Origin: Eulemur rufifrons
Taxonomy: Eukaryota; Chordata; Mammalia; Primates; Lemuridae
Assembly (NCBI RefSeq): GCF_041146395.1
Contig: NC_090989.1
Coordinates: 277,914,343-277,978,342 of the forward strand
Direction of reading: 5' to 3'
DNA: 64,000 nt
The translations under genes and the position numbers were made by a program. Shown piece after piece: positions 10,701-23,291 of the stretch (its first letter is position 1; each line of letters starts with the position of its first letter). The notes beneath the pieces were generated by a model, which was not told the DNA's origin, did not search any database, and saw only the letters and a list, made by a program, of their open reading frames with translations.

Positions 10701-12380
10701 CCCATCACATCCGTTGTCACAAGCCCACGAGCGTGCCCTGCTCCATCCTGGCCTCCCCGACCCTGCCTTCCTGCCGGACGTGGGATCTACTCTGCTGCAT
10801 CCCGATCAACTCGCAGACTAAGTCAGCGGTGGGGACGGAGCCTCAGGTCACCGGCTGGAGTCCTGTTGTCTGCGCTGACAGCCGCAAATCCTCCAGCTGC
10901 CTTCTGTCAGTTTTCAATTATAAGATGGTCTTTGTGCCCCGAATGACATCTGTCACCTGCCCTGTTGTTGCAGGACTTGCACGAGAGGTCCAGAATCGCA
11001 CAGATCAGGGAGGCTGAGTTTTCCTTTTCCCAGGGAGGTGTTTGCCGCCTGTGCTGAGCCGCACCAGGCTTGGCCCCAAGGCATTGGCCTGTGGGAAGGC
11101 CCGGCAGTGTCTCCCTGGGGTTGAGTAGGGGAAGGCTCAGCCCAGGGCGCTGGATTGAAAGCTGTGGTTCAACATAAGGGTCATCATTTATGAGAGGGAT
11201 TCTATGTGTCCTGCTTCGAGGTAGGATTAGAAGGCAAGGCCAAAGGCTGATTCCAGTGACTTTTTCTTTTTCCTAATTATAAACAAATTGTGAGTGACAT
11301 GGCTTTTGAGCTCCTTTTCCATAGTGGCAAGAGACAGTTTCGGGGTAGGTGAGCTGGGGGTTGGAGCTCTCTGCCCTGGTCCCATCAAAGGAGGGCTGGG
11401 TGCTGCCATTCCGGCATGGGGTCCTTCAGAACCTGACACTCCTGCAGGGCATGTCCGGGCATAACTGTGGGTCTGCTTTACTTGGAGTAATTAGATTTGC
11501 TTTTCTTTCGCACTAAAGCCACACAGACTTTTTGTTTGTTTAACTCTAAAGATAGGACACACATTTTCATTTCTGTTCTTGATGTGACACTACTTTTAAG
11601 ATGCAGGCTTTTTTCTTTTCTTCCGCACAGTTTTCTGAGCAGGGAGCACAAACATTAACACTGTGATTTGAACGATCCAACTCTGCAAGTGGCACCTTCA
11701 CCCACTGCAGCCGGAAGCACCAACAGCCCACTTGGTCTCAGAGAAGATCGCCCTGAAGGGTCAGACCTGAACATTCAAATCAGAGTTGGGTTAGGGGCTG
11801 GGCTTCTGGGGCCCAGGTATTATGTCATTTAAATAGCCCACATTTACATTCTTCACCTGCAACTTTAATGCCCCAGGTTGCCTGATACCTCAATCGGGAA
11901 CTCTCACCAGCTTCCTGGTATCTGGCCTTCATCCCCAAAGCATCCCTGCTCTGGCCATGGCCGTGTGCCTCACCTGGTGCCAGCCCCTTCCCTCCTGGAA
12001 GAGTTAGACTGGACTCTAGATGCCCAGGGTCAGTCCTGGCACCCTCCAGCCTGTGGCAGCCCCCCTGCTTCTGGAAAGCCCAGCCTCCGTCGTTCCCCTT
12101 CCTCTCCTCCAGTTGCCTGCATCACACAATTGGCGTCTCATAGTTCCCTGTCATCGCTGCGTGCGGCCGTGTCCCACCTCACTCACTAGGTTTGCTGCTT
12201 ATTGATGACGGGGGTTCTCATGTTTCCTTTTCCTCCTTTAAAGCCTGAGAAAAGGACAGTCACAGAAATAACAATGGCAATAATATCGCATCACTGTGCA
12301 TCAAAATTTAGCAGGTACTTTCAACTTTGTCATCTCATGTGATGCTCATAGTAAGTGTTCAGCAAAAGATGTGTGGCCCC
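7751..12380. other. Intronic, no gene recognised
   Basis: Mixed-GC intron with CpG-bearing patches around 9000-9300. ORFs up to 230 codons (8413-9105, minus strand) are low-complexity and match nothing I know. No splice-bounded frame with conserved-looking protein was seen. Confidence 0.5.
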
Positions 12381-12389
12381 AAGATGGTA

Positions 12390-12470
12390 GGAACCTCTGA
12401 ATTTCAGGTGCCTGGCACGTCGTGGGCACCTGAAAATATTTATTGAATGTATGAAGCGAGCTAGTTTAGA
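12390..12470 (+). repeat. L2-type LINE 3' end
   Basis: 'ggtgcctggcacgtcgtggg' followed by 'tgaaaatatttattgaatgt' is the usual L2 3' terminus (cf. ...CCTGGCACATAGTAGG...AATAAATGTTTGTTGAATG). Confidence 0.6.
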
Positions 12471-12521
12471 TGCATAGGCCTGGGTGTCACGCGTTTATCC
12501 ATCTCTCCTTCCATCTGTCCG

Positions 12522-12543
12522 TCCAGCCAGCCAGCCAGCCAGC
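12522..12543. repeat. (CCAG)n tetranucleotide run
   Basis: About five copies of CCAG in 'gtccagccagccagccagcc', next to 'tccatctgtccgtc', which is itself a degenerate tetranucleotide. Confidence 0.85.
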
Positions 12544-12559
12544 AGAGACTTATATTGCA

Positions 12560-12760
12560 TTTATTAGGTGTCAGATACTATTCCATGTGCTTCACAAATA
12601 ATAGCTCTGTAGGTCAAGTATATTGTCACCCCATTTGAAGCTGATGAAACTGAGATCAAAGAGGTTACAGTCCTTGCCCAGGGTCACACAGCTAGTAAGT
12701 GTCAGGGCCCGGATCTGAACCCAGGCAGGCCAGCTGCCTTTAGCTTGCGGACCGTCACAG
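12560..12760 (-). repeat. MIR SINE, reverse
   Basis: The core 'gaggttacagtccttgccca', 'ggtcacacagctagtaagtg' and 'ggatctgaacccaggcaggc' is the reverse complement of the MIR core with its tRNA-derived B-box-like end. Confidence 0.85.
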
Positions 12761-13249
12761 GGCCCCTTCCATCGGGGAGCTGAGCGTGTGCATGGAGGGC
12801 CCGGTGGTCGAATGCCCACCCAGGTGCCCCCGCTGTCTTCACGTGCAGCTTCTTTAGGCTCCTGGCCAGCAGCTGGAGGACAAGGACTTTCCAGAGCATG
12901 TCGTGGGCGTGGGGAACTCACCCCAAAGAGGCTGCTCCCGTCAGAAGCCGCCTAAGCAGTCCTGGGAGACGTGCGAGTGTTTGGCGGGGGCCAGTCCGCT
13001 TGGGCTCTCAGTGCGGAGCGAGGGAAACATGTGGAGGCCATACACGGGGGTCCCTGCGTCACCATCCCCTCGAACGGCTTCAAAGCCTGCACTTAAGCAG
13101 GGTTACAAGCCGTGTGATTTATTCTGGTACTCATGAGAGTGGTGTGAAAGAGACCTACAGGAGAGGTTATTTGAGCGTCTTCAAAATGCTCGTGAACAGA
13201 GCTGTGGCTGCCTTTGTAACGGGATCAAACTTAGTTTTGGTGTCAGAGT

Positions 13250-13435
13250 AATTCTGAAGGGGAAATTTCATTAGAATGCAGTTTGGTATTGTTGGATATG
13301 AATGATGAGTTTAGGCTGAGCATACACTTTTTGATATTAATTTTTAATATAGCTTCTTGGGAAGTCAGAGCTTCTATTTAATGAAGAATTGACTATTAGT
13401 CAATATAGCTTCCACCTCTAAGATGGCCTTCTTTG
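13250..13435. promoter_or_regulatory. AT-rich block with paired TTAAT/ATTAA motifs, candidate conserved element
   Basis: Contains 'gatattaatttttaatatag' and 'gactattagtcaatatagct', with the word ATATAGCTTC occurring twice about 60 bp apart. No repeat family is recognised. Regulatory role is inferred from composition alone. Confidence 0.25.
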
Positions 13436-14189
13436 CTTTTGCTCTCTGCTGTCAGATTTTTGACAAGGTATTTGCTGCTTGTAAATGTGTTATCTTTGTA
13501 ATTTTTGTGACTTTGTGAGTGTCTTATTTTTCTTGGTGGTTATGATGGTTATGTGCACTTTTTTGTTGTTATTGTCCCGAGAAGCAGGGTTATAAATGTG
13601 AAATTATTCCCTTCCATGTCTGGCTCTCAAGTGTACCAGGGCTCTTTGTGCAGTTGGTTTCAGTACTGGGGTTTGGAGAAAGGCCTTTTTCAGGATTATG
13701 AAAATAGTTTTCTGTGTGTCAGAACAGATTTATCAGTTCACTTTAGGGTCGGTTTTGTGAACCAGACCATTTAGAGGAGGATATTTTACCTTTTATCAGA
13801 GTGGAAGCTGACAGTCTATTTGCAGGTAGCTCTATGGAATATTTCACCTGGGTCTCTCAGTGTAAATCTAGCTGCCAAATAAAGTAAAAATGGGCGTTAA
13901 ACCAGTGATATTTCCCAGGATTTTATTATACTCTACCACCCCCCACTATGCTGGTCTATTTCAAGGCAGGATTTCAATTATTAATTTGGATATTTAATAA
14001 AATCCTTTGCTTGCAGTAACTTTTAAAAGGCCTTTTGAGTTTATTTGGGTCGGGTTTTTGCCAGTGGGTAGGGGAGGATTCAATTTGAATATCCTTCTTG
14101 AGCAGCAGATGTTTTGTTTCCAGTTGAATAATAATATTAATAATAATTATTAGAATAAATACAATTATCGTCATCATTATTTCAGCTCT

Positions 14190-14440
14190 AATTTTCTGAG
14201 CATCTTGTGCCAGGCATTGTGTAAACACTTTGTGTGTGTGTGTGTGTGTGTGTGTACATATATATATGTGAGAGTGTGTGTGTATGTGTGTGTGTGTCAT
14301 AACCATGCTGTGAGGTGAATAATCCTGTCCTCATTTTAAGAGATGAAAAAACTGAAGCTTGGAGAGATGGTGACTTACCCAAGGGCAGAGCGTTGGGATT
14401 TAGAGGAGCCAGCATTGGAGCCCACGTCCCCTGTAATGTC
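14190..14440 (-). repeat. MIR SINE, reverse, interrupted by (TG)n
   Basis: MIR-like flanks ('catcttgtgccaggcattgt' and 'gatgaaaaaactgaagcttg', 'acttacccaagggcagagcg') bracket a compound microsatellite at 14230-14298. Confidence 0.75.
14230..14298. repeat. Compound (TG)n/(TA)n microsatellite
   Basis: (TG) run of about 12 units, then a short TA alternation, then a broken TG run. Alternating purine-pyrimidine of this kind is prone to length change and to left-handed DNA. It lies inside the MIR. Confidence 0.95.
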
Positions 14441-16259
14441 CTGCCTTCAGGGAGGACAGGGAGCCTTCAGGGGGCCTCGGGGCTTCCTGGTTTTTAAGAC
14501 CCTCTCTCCAGTGTTTGCTGCCACCAGCGGGTGAGACCTTGCATGGGACCAAACACAATCCACAGTCCACCTCCTCCTTAGTCATGGCTTTATTTTGCTA
14601 AACAAATGGTTTTCCACAGCTTTTGAGACGGAGCAGGCAAGCAGGAGAAGAATGTTGCCTCTGGTTCTTAGTCGGGGGTGTGCCGTTCCCAGCCCAGACT
14701 GCTCTCGGCCCGCCCTCCGCTCGCACGCACACAGCCCTTTATGAATCTGAGCTTGGCAGCCCCCCTGCTCTTGAATTTTGGAAAAGCGGATATTTTAGTA
14801 GGCTGGAAGAAGATGAAAAACTAGCAGTGCCCATATGTTCCTTGTTTTTAAAAGTAAGGTCAGCGAGGTTTAGAGACTCTTTAAATATTTCAGTTTATAG
14901 GATTAGACTAGATCATCTGGAATGGAATCGTGGTGCCCCCAGTCCCAGGCTTGGCTTTCTTCTTCATTTCTTTTATATGGAAGGTAGGTGTTTTGGCAAT
15001 GCAGGGTTCAAGTGTAATAAAACTTAAATGTAGTGAATAAATGCCATGATTTGGAGTGTCGCTGCAGCTATGAAAGTTAGTTTCCTTTCTTTATTTTATT
15101 TTTTTTAAGTAATCAGTGACTTGAAAAATAACAGATTGGTATAAGGATTGTAACTTAAGAAACCAAAAACTCCCACACTTTAAAGGAGTATAGTCTTTGG
15201 GATTTTTCTACGGAAGCATTTTCTTCACTCATTCAAATCTTCCCAGGCTGAGATTAGACATTCATCCTGAAATGTACATACACTTGAATAGTTGGAAATC
15301 CTACACAAGTGTACATTTTTAGTTAAGACATTTTCTCTTGGATTATGAATGGTCAATGGCATGGGGTGGTTTTTCTTGATCCCGAGATATTTGCAGAAAC
15401 CTGGGTTCCCAACAGATGCCTAGCCCAACCCCAAGTTGGGGCCAGGTCTCACTTCTCAGTACAGCATGTCTAACATACGCTTCTGCCCGAGAGGAGAGAC
15501 AGAAGCGTTCTTACGGCCAGGGTTTGCACTTGGTCACCAACAGTCCCTGCTGGGACCCACCCGGGGAGGAATGGCTGCGGTCACCGCCTTGGAGAGCAGC
15601 CGACTGCCGGGAGCAGGAGGGACCCTGCCCTTGTCCCTCTGCAGAGTGAGCGGGAGCTCCTTGTCCTCCCTGGCGTTTCCTGTCACGTTCAGCGGAACAT
15701 GCTCACTCTTCATACCTCTTCGATTCTAAATTTCAGAAGTAATTTGTCACTTTAGAGGAAGGTGTCATTAATAACCATTATTTAGAACTGTCGAGTCTTC
15801 CTCTCTGTGTGTGAGTGTCTGAGTTAAGCATCCAAAAAATTGGCCTCGTTGGTGGCAAACAGTGCCTGGGTATTGGCAGATCGAGACCGCCCCACCCCCA
15901 CGGGCCCTGCTCACCACCGACTCATTCCATGTCTGCCTTTAATCACCGCGAGGGTGGCGACAGAGAATGGCTAAAGCATGTCCTCCTGGAATTCATTAGT
16001 GTTATTACCAAAGACCGTGTTGTAAATTGAGGTTTTTTTTTTTAACTGCTTGGAAAAAATTTCTCCTTAACTATTTCATTTTATTGTACTTTACAAAAAA
16101 GAAAGAAAGATTTTTCTCATCAAACGTTTGAAACAGAATAGTTCAGAAACCCTGACTTCATATCCCACTGGGTGTGGACCCCAAGCGGTCGTTCTAAATG
16201 AAGCTGAAATCGCATCTGGTCACCCTTGGGCTCTGGGGCGAGGGTGGGGGAAGAACCCC
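14441..16259. other. Intronic, no gene recognised
   Basis: Single-copy-looking intron. An ORF at 14623-15027 (134 codons, plus) has no recognisable domain, and no splice-site logic suggests an exon. Short AT-rich patches occur at 14780-14930 and 15060-15360. Confidence 0.4.
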
Positions 16260-16640
16260 AAACCTTCCAATGGTGGTTAAGAAAAAGAATTGCCATTCAA
16301 TGTATGTTAATGTGCATTATTATTCTTTAGCATTAAAATTCCACTAAAGTACTAATAATTACTGTTAATATCTTTCAGTGGAAACTTACAGTAAAGGAGC
16401 AGTAGTAGAAACAGTATTTAAGGGCGAGCTGCTGGCATGATAAGAATGCAAATAAGTGTTATTAGCCTAATGATTTTGCCGTCGCCATGGTTGTGCAGCG
16501 GCAGTGTTGTGAATATGTCATCCGGCACCCGTGAATTTGGAAAGTGTGTCAAAACACAACTTCAATTAGTTTGCTCTAATTATGGCTCTGGAGAGTTTGT
16601 AACTACATCACTCCTCATTAAAAGAGATTTTCTTATATAG
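16260..16640. promoter_or_regulatory. Candidate conserved noncoding element with octamer and TAAT motifs
   Basis: Dense homeodomain-type words ('gtactaataattactgttaa'), an octamer ATGCAAAT at about 16446, then 'tgttattagcctaatgattt' and 'caattagtttgctctaatta'. The block is free of recognised repeats and flanked by ordinary sequence. The pattern is typical of developmental enhancers; function is inferred. Confidence 0.4.
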
Positions 16641-17482
16641 ATTAATGTAATATACAAAGGAAAGTTTCAGAGTTCCCGACGCCATTTGCTGCCACCAAAA
16701 GCAAGTTGGGCACAGACCTGGTGGATCCGGGTCCCCCGCCGTGTGGGGCGGCTCTTTCCTTCTGCCTGGTGATCCACTTCCCGCTAAAAGTGGCCATTGC
16801 AAATGGAGCCTTGGCGATGTCCACAAGAGGGTCATTGAACCCATCACAAGCTTTTAAGAAAAAATTGCTAATGTGGACCTATCGGGATGTCCCTCGTTCT
16901 AAGCATCTCAGTGGAGTCTGGAAGCAGAAAGATTTTCTAGAGCCACCAGGGCCAAGTGCAGTGTGCCAAGTCAGCTTTTGTCTCTGTCCTGGGGTCCTTG
17001 GGGGAGATCGTGTGGGAAACCTTGTTACTTTTGGTCATGTAGACTCACATGGTGTCTATGAAATACCATACAGTGAAGGAGTACATTCAGGAAACGTAAT
17101 CTCTTTTCTGAACTGATACGTAGCTACAGATGTTGTTACCAAGCCTTTGGCATTTTGAAAGAAGAAAAACAAGTTTGTGTTTTCTTGTCTTGTTGCTGAC
17201 TCTTCGTCTCCCCTTGGACACCAGAGGTGTTCCTCGGATCCACCTTTGCGAGGCTCCCCTCTGCTGAGTCGGACAGCCACCTGTCACCTTGTCTCAGGTC
17301 AGCCTTACAGGACTGTTCCTTGAGCTGCTACCCCTCACATGCCCGCCCTGCGGAGCAGCTGGCACGGCAGCACCATGGCTGCCCGATCTGCAGAACTCAG
17401 CGGTGCATTTCGAATCCAAGAGTTAAATCCTAGCATGCTGGTTGAGGAGGCCTGGGTTTTGGTTTTCCTCCCAATTTATTTA

Positions 17483-17860
<378 letters not shown>

Positions 17861-17974
17861 AAATACAGCTTTGAGTACCTTTGTGTTGGCCTTTAAGTGT
17901 TTTCTTTTGTCATTACTTTCGGTGAGTAACACGTGTGTGTGTGAGATGCGTAACTTGCGCCTTTTTACACCCCT

Positions 17975-18130
17975 CACAAGCAGTGTCACCTCAAGTGAGT
18001 TATGTCACTCTCTGAGCCTCAGTTTCTTCTTCTGTAAAGTGAGGATAAGAAGACTTCCTTTGCAGGATTGTTGTGAGAATTAAAGGGGAGAACAGAAAGT
18101 GCCACACCTGGTGCACAGTGGGCACCTGTG
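17975..18130 (+). repeat. MIR SINE
   Basis: 'gtcactctctgagcctcagt' then 'cttctgtaaagtgaggataa' and 'ggattgttgtgagaattaaa', followed by 'cacctggtgcacagtgggca', follow the MIR sense consensus. Confidence 0.85.
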
Positions 18131-18319
18131 CATGTTGGCTTTCTGGCTTTGTCCAGGGTTCATTTCAGAATTTTGTCTGAGCACGAGCAATTCATCCCCT
18201 TAGACCTTTCTTTTGCCACCGTTTGGCTCCTTTCTGCCACAGCTGGAGCTCCAGGCGCCGGCATCCGCCCTCCCCTGCAGAGCTGGGACCAGCGCGGCTG
18301 TGCTCACAGGTGAGCAGCT

Positions 18320-18620
18320 GGTAAGGGGTTAAGGTAGTAATTGTGTAAGTCTTCCAGGCTTTCTCCCAGTTCTGCGATAATTTGATGAAGAACTTCACCC
18401 TAATTAAATATTCAAATTAGGAATAAGTGTCAATATGGCTTCCCATTGCCTGGAATGATGATTAATTGTATTCAAAACTCTAGTGGCCCACTGTAATCTA
18501 AACCGAACTGTTGTTCTTGATTATTTCTGAACCACACTTGCCATGGTTTTGTTTTAAGATTTAAACTAGTAATTGATTTGCCATATGCTGTCGAGCTGCA
18601 CATACTTTAAAGCTGTGCGT
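18320..18620. promoter_or_regulatory. Candidate conserved noncoding element
   Basis: AT-rich single-copy block with 'caccctaattaaatattcaa', 'gatgattaattgtattcaaa' and 'ttaaactagtaattgatttg'. It carries many TAATTA/ATTAAT homeodomain cores. No repeat match is recognised; regulatory role is inferred. Confidence 0.35.
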
Positions 18621-18688
18621 TCAGGAACTTGGGGAGCTTGGAATTGTGATTTCCTTAGTCTTTCCCCATGTCCAAGGCAGAGTGATGT

Positions 18689-18692
<4 letters not shown>

Positions 18693-18724
<32 letters not shown>
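18693..18724. repeat. (GA)n microsatellite
   Basis: Uninterrupted GA run of about 16 units. Confidence 0.97.
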
Positions 18725-18726
<2 letters not shown>

Positions 18727-18859
18727 TTGCCCATGAGGAAAACTCATTATATAGTCAAGTTGGTAGGTTGAAGTTATATTGATCATGGCAAATGGGTTTC
18801 TTGAATGGAAAATGAACAAGTCTGCATTTACACTTACTCCGTGCTCTGCTTTGTCTCAG

Positions 18860-19060
18860 TAAAGCAACGTGGCGACGTAGGGAAAGAGCGTGACTCAAGT
18901 CCTAGCTCAGCCGTTTTCTTTAGCTGTATGACTCTGGGCAAGTTCCTTAACCTCTCTGAACCGTTTTACGCCCATCTGTGGATGACACCTCGCTGGGTTG
19001 GTGGATTAGGGATGAGTGTGAAGTATGAGGAGCCCGAGTGCTCAGTGAGTGCTCACTGCG
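18860..19060 (+). repeat. MIR SINE
   Basis: 'tcaagtcctagctcagccgt', 'agctgtatgactctgggcaa' and 'gttccttaacctctctgaac' match the MIR sense core. Confidence 0.85.
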
Positions 19061-19499
19061 TCGTCTTGGATGACTGCGGGAGCAAAGCCTGCGCCCGGCC
19101 CTCCCCGAAAGCCACCCGGCCTTCCAGTCAGAACCCCTCTCCCACTTCTCTGACCCTCCGTGGCCCAGGCCTTGCCTTGTGACACCTCTGGGGTCATCAT
19201 CTTGACTCTTGAATTACTGTTTCGTTGCAGGGACCTTCCTGCCCCGCCACATTCTTTCCCCTTTGCAGGTGGGACTATCGCTGCCATGTCCCCGATGCCT
19301 CCCAGAGCCTGACGGAGTGCCCGGCGCCTGGACCTGTCCCTCCACAGATGATTGTTGTTTTGGTTATTTTTTTATGCCATTGTTTTAAAATTAAAGGATA
19401 TAACCTTTATAGTCCTTTATTGCCTATCTTTGATATTTAGAGCTTTTTACTTTGTGATAAAGATTTATGTCTGTGTTTCAATTTACTTGTAGATAAATT

Positions 19500-19605
19500 C
19501 CTAAAGGGAAAGATCTGAGTCTCATTTGGTTTCTTAAACTATCTCAGTGCTGGACAGTGCTTGGCACGTAGCAGGAGCTCCACTGAAGAGGGGACTGAGC
19601 CGCAA
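19500..19605 (+). repeat. L2/MIR-type 3' end
   Basis: 'ctcagtgctggacagtgctt' followed by 'ggcacgtagcaggagctcca' has the standard 3' motif of these ancient elements. Confidence 0.5.
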
Positions 19606-20979
19606 CATCCTACTGAGCGCAGCTCGTGTGCGGGTTGGTACCACGGTCCGTCCCCCCTGGATGGGGTTGTGTTCATTGCATGTATTTGGAATTGAGTTTC
19701 AGCTCTGGGTGTAGAAAGTTTGTGAGATAGTGAATATCATTGTATAGGAAATAGATCTGTTTTAGGTTTTACAAAACCTTTCTTGTCTTTGCTGGTGTCA
19801 ATGACAAAACCCAAAAGTGTCTCATCAGACTGTGAGAAATGGCAGTAAGCTGCACATGGTAGTTTCTTTCTGAGGGTGCCTCCAAAATCAATGAGAAAAG
19901 AAAAATCACCGCAACTGAAAATATTTTAGGGCCTAGAGTCATTAAAATAACTGACTTTCGGTTTTAGTGGAACCAAGTTACAAGAAAGAATTACAATATC
20001 TTCTCGCATCTCTGGGTCTTCACAGATCTTGCTCGTAACTCAGAGCCGCAGTTGGAAAGCGCAGGGGACTGGAGCAGGAATCCTGGCTGTGAAGTCGTGG
20101 GGGAGGACGCGAGTGCTAGTCAGGCCTCTCCAGCTGAAAATGATTTATTTTAATTACCTTCCAGGGCAATCCAATACCTGAGCATATGGTCTTTAAGAAA
20201 TAAGGTTCCCCAAACTGTCAGCAAGCGTGGGCAATGGTCAGGGACCTCTTTCTGACACCGTTGACCAGCCTTGGAGAGCGGATGCTCTAGAAGGTGCTTA
20301 TTAAAATGCCAGCAGGTGCAGCAGAGGTCCCCTTCCCTGTGACTCCCTCACCCTGCTCGTGCCAGGTGTTTTATAAGAGCCTTTTTCTTCATTAAATGGC
20401 ATTCATTAAGCACGTCCTTACACCTGGCACAGAAGCTGTGTGTCACAGATGACTTCTTCCCAGTGGTGTTTTGCAGGAATAAAATGGAATTTTATTTAGC
20501 CATTTGCAGTGTTCTCCCTGCCCCCTTACCCCTTAACTCCATTATTGTTGCCTTTGCATATTCCTTCTGCCACCCTGCACCCCAGTCCGTTTCTTTCCTT
20601 TGCACATCACCTCAGGTCCTCGACCACCAGCAGATACGTTAAGTAGAAAACAAGACACCCCTCTAGCACCAAGCACTGCGCTGGCGCTTCCGTGCACACA
20701 TCTCTTCTAACTCTCCCGGCAACTTTGAGAGGGGTGTTCCTCCTAGTTTTGCCATCTTTTTTTTCTCCTCATTGAAGAAAAAGAACATTTTAAAATATAT
20801 GAAAAAATAGAGGGAAAAATCCCCACTGTCACCTTGGATGCTGTGTTGTTGACACCGTGTGTGTCAGCCCAGGGCCTTGCCTCTGTGAGTTGGTCCATCC
20901 TTCCAGCCCTTTTCTGCACCGTGGCACACCTTTGTGTGTACCCATAGAAATAGATTGTTTTGTGGGATTGTTTCTAGTA

Positions 20980-21400
20980 CGTCAATCTAAAACTTTTTTT
21001 TTTTTTTTTTTTTGCTCGGTTGGTTTTTGGGTTTTATTTGTTTTACCTAGCAATTGTGTCTTTGAGATTTAGCCATGTTGATAGAAAAATATCTGTCTCA
21101 TTCCCGCTGCTTGTTCTGTCCTAGTTTAGGATTATGTGAACATTCCACAGTTTATTAGACTCCTCTTTTTGATGGTCATTAAGGCTGTTCCCAGTTCGCT
21201 GCTGTTACAAACACTGCCCCGAGGACCTGATTCCTGCCTCTTCTTCCCACAGCTGGGATTCGTACTCCGTGCATGGTTCCGCACCCCAAGTTGTTCACTC
21301 CTTCCCCTCAAACCTGTAAACATCATTTATGTCTGCATAGTATTCCAGATCAGATGTTTTATAATGTTATTTCCGGGTTTTGAGCATGATAATTAGTGTG
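20980..21400 (-). mobile_element. L1 LINE fragment, reverse, old
   Basis: 'ttgatggtcattaaggctgt' and 'tcccagttcgctgctgttac' correspond to the antisense 3' region of old L1 (the segment giving 'GTTTCCAGTTTGGGGCTATTAC' in related copies). A poly-T run of about 22 lies at 20993-21014. Heavily decayed, no coding capacity. Confidence 0.6.
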
Positions 21401-21959
21401 AATTTTGTAATTGGCCCCATCACTGTTCAAATCCAAGCTCCTGCAAACTCTTGTGTGCAGATCCAGGCTGTGCGCCGCGCTGGCCGGCTGCTGCTCCCCT
21501 CTGAGACATGGCGTGGCAGGGGGTAGGCCCTGGGAACATGTCAGCTGATGTTACTGTTTTTAGTCTTGTTAAGTCAGTCGTCTCCCACATTGCAGGTTAT
21601 TTCCTCACATTTCTAAAAGAGAAGAAGAAATACTGGTCCTTTGCCCCTGTTTATTAATAATTCTCAATTCTGGAGTCTTCATTTTGAATCATCTGGAGCG
21701 TGTTTTAATGTATTTCTTCTAGAGAAAGGGACATGAATGACCTTGTGTTGTCTTCACACATAAAAGACAACTTAGGACCAAAATATTTCTGAATCACAAC
21801 TTTTTCACCTTCAAAACTCTGTGGCTGCATCGTCTTCCAGCATTTAGTGTGACAGAGGAAACATCTGAAGTCACCGCCAGTATTTGCCAGGATTTATCTA
21901 ACTGAGGACTTCTTTTCACTGCCTTTTCTTAGAATACTGTGAACCCCATTGGCTTTTGT

Positions 21960-23025
21960 TGTTAGACCTTTTTTTTGATTAGGAAAGTATTTTCAGATTT
22001 CCTGAAATATAATTGATACTTGATAAACTGCTTATATGTAAATGATACAGTTTGACAAGTTGCAATGTCCGCATACATGTGAGAAACCATTGCCACAATC
22101 AAGATCGTGAATCTGCCCACCACTCCTAGAAGTTTCTTTGTGCTTCTTTGTGATACACCCCGCTCCTCAGCAACCACTGATCTGCTTCATATCTCGGTAG
22201 ATTTATTTGCATTTTTAGAATTTTATATCAATGGAATCACACCACAGGTGCTCTTTTCCACCTTGCTTGTTTAGCGCAGCATCATGCTGAGATTTATCCG
22301 TCTTGCATGTATCAATAGTTTGTTCCTCTTTTATTGCTGATTAATATCCATTGTGTGATTCACCAAAATTTGTTTATGTAATCACCTGCTATTGGACATC
22401 TGGCTTGTTTTTAGTTTTTGACTATTACAAATAAAGCTGCAGAGTACATTTGTGTACAGATCTCTGTGTAGAAATATGCTTTCACTTCTCTTGGTACAAA
22501 TCTAGCAGTGTAATGTCTGGGTTTTATGATAGGGTGTGTTTGACTTTTTAAAAAAGTGCACACTGTTTTCTGAAGTGGTGACACCATCTCATCTTCCCGC
22601 CAACAGTGCGTGAGAGTTCCAGTTGCTCCATGTCTTTGCCCCAGTTGATATTGTCAGTCTGCTTCATGCTTGCCATTCTGAAAGGTGTGTACTAGTATCT
22701 CATCGTGGTTTTAATTTGCATGTCCCTAATGACTGAGATTGAACATCTTTTTATATCCTGATTTACCGTTTAGATTTTCTTTATTAAAGTATCTGTTCAA
22801 ATTTTGTGGTCATTTTAAAATTGGGTTGTCCTCTGTTGTAATAGTTCTGTATATATCCTAGATATAAGTTTGGCATATGTTTTATAAATATTTTCTCCAG
22901 ATCTGTGGCTTGCTTTTTCCTTTTTGTAACAGCATCTTTTGAAGAGCTAGAGTTTTTGAAATTTTGATGAAGTCCAATATATTGATTTTTTTGCTTGTAT
23001 AATTTGTGCTTTTTTGCATTCTATT
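21960..23025 (-). mobile_element. L1 LINE 3' fragment (ORF2 end/3' UTR), reverse, old
   Basis: Contains the antisense hallmarks of the L1 3' end: 'atcaatggaatcacaccaca', 'gactattacaaataaagctg', 'cttcccgccaacagtgcgtg' and 'atctcatcgtggttttaatt'. Mutated stop-rich frames show it is dead. Confidence 0.85.
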
Positions 23026-23234
23026 TAAGAAAAAGGCAAGTGGTGTCTCATTATTATTATGAAAATAGTTGTGACCTTGTGGATTTCCTGAAAGCCTTGG
23101 GGATTCCCAGAGGTCCCTGGAGCACCCATTGAAAACTCTGGCCCAAAAGGTGGTTTAAATATAATTTTTGGCTCCAGGGAAAAATAGAATGGGAGTTGTG
23201 AGTTCGTGCCACAGAGTTTGTTTTGGTTTAAGAA

Positions 23235-23291
23235 TGTGTGTGTGTGTGTGTGTGTGTGTCTGTGTGCACGCGCGTGTGAGAGAGAGAGAGA
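23235..23291. repeat. Compound (TG)n-(CG)-(GA)n microsatellite
   Basis: TG run, then TGTGTGCACGCGCGTGTG, then GAGAGAGAGAGA. The central CACGCGCGTG palindrome within alternating purine-pyrimidine favours Z-DNA. Confidence 0.95.
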
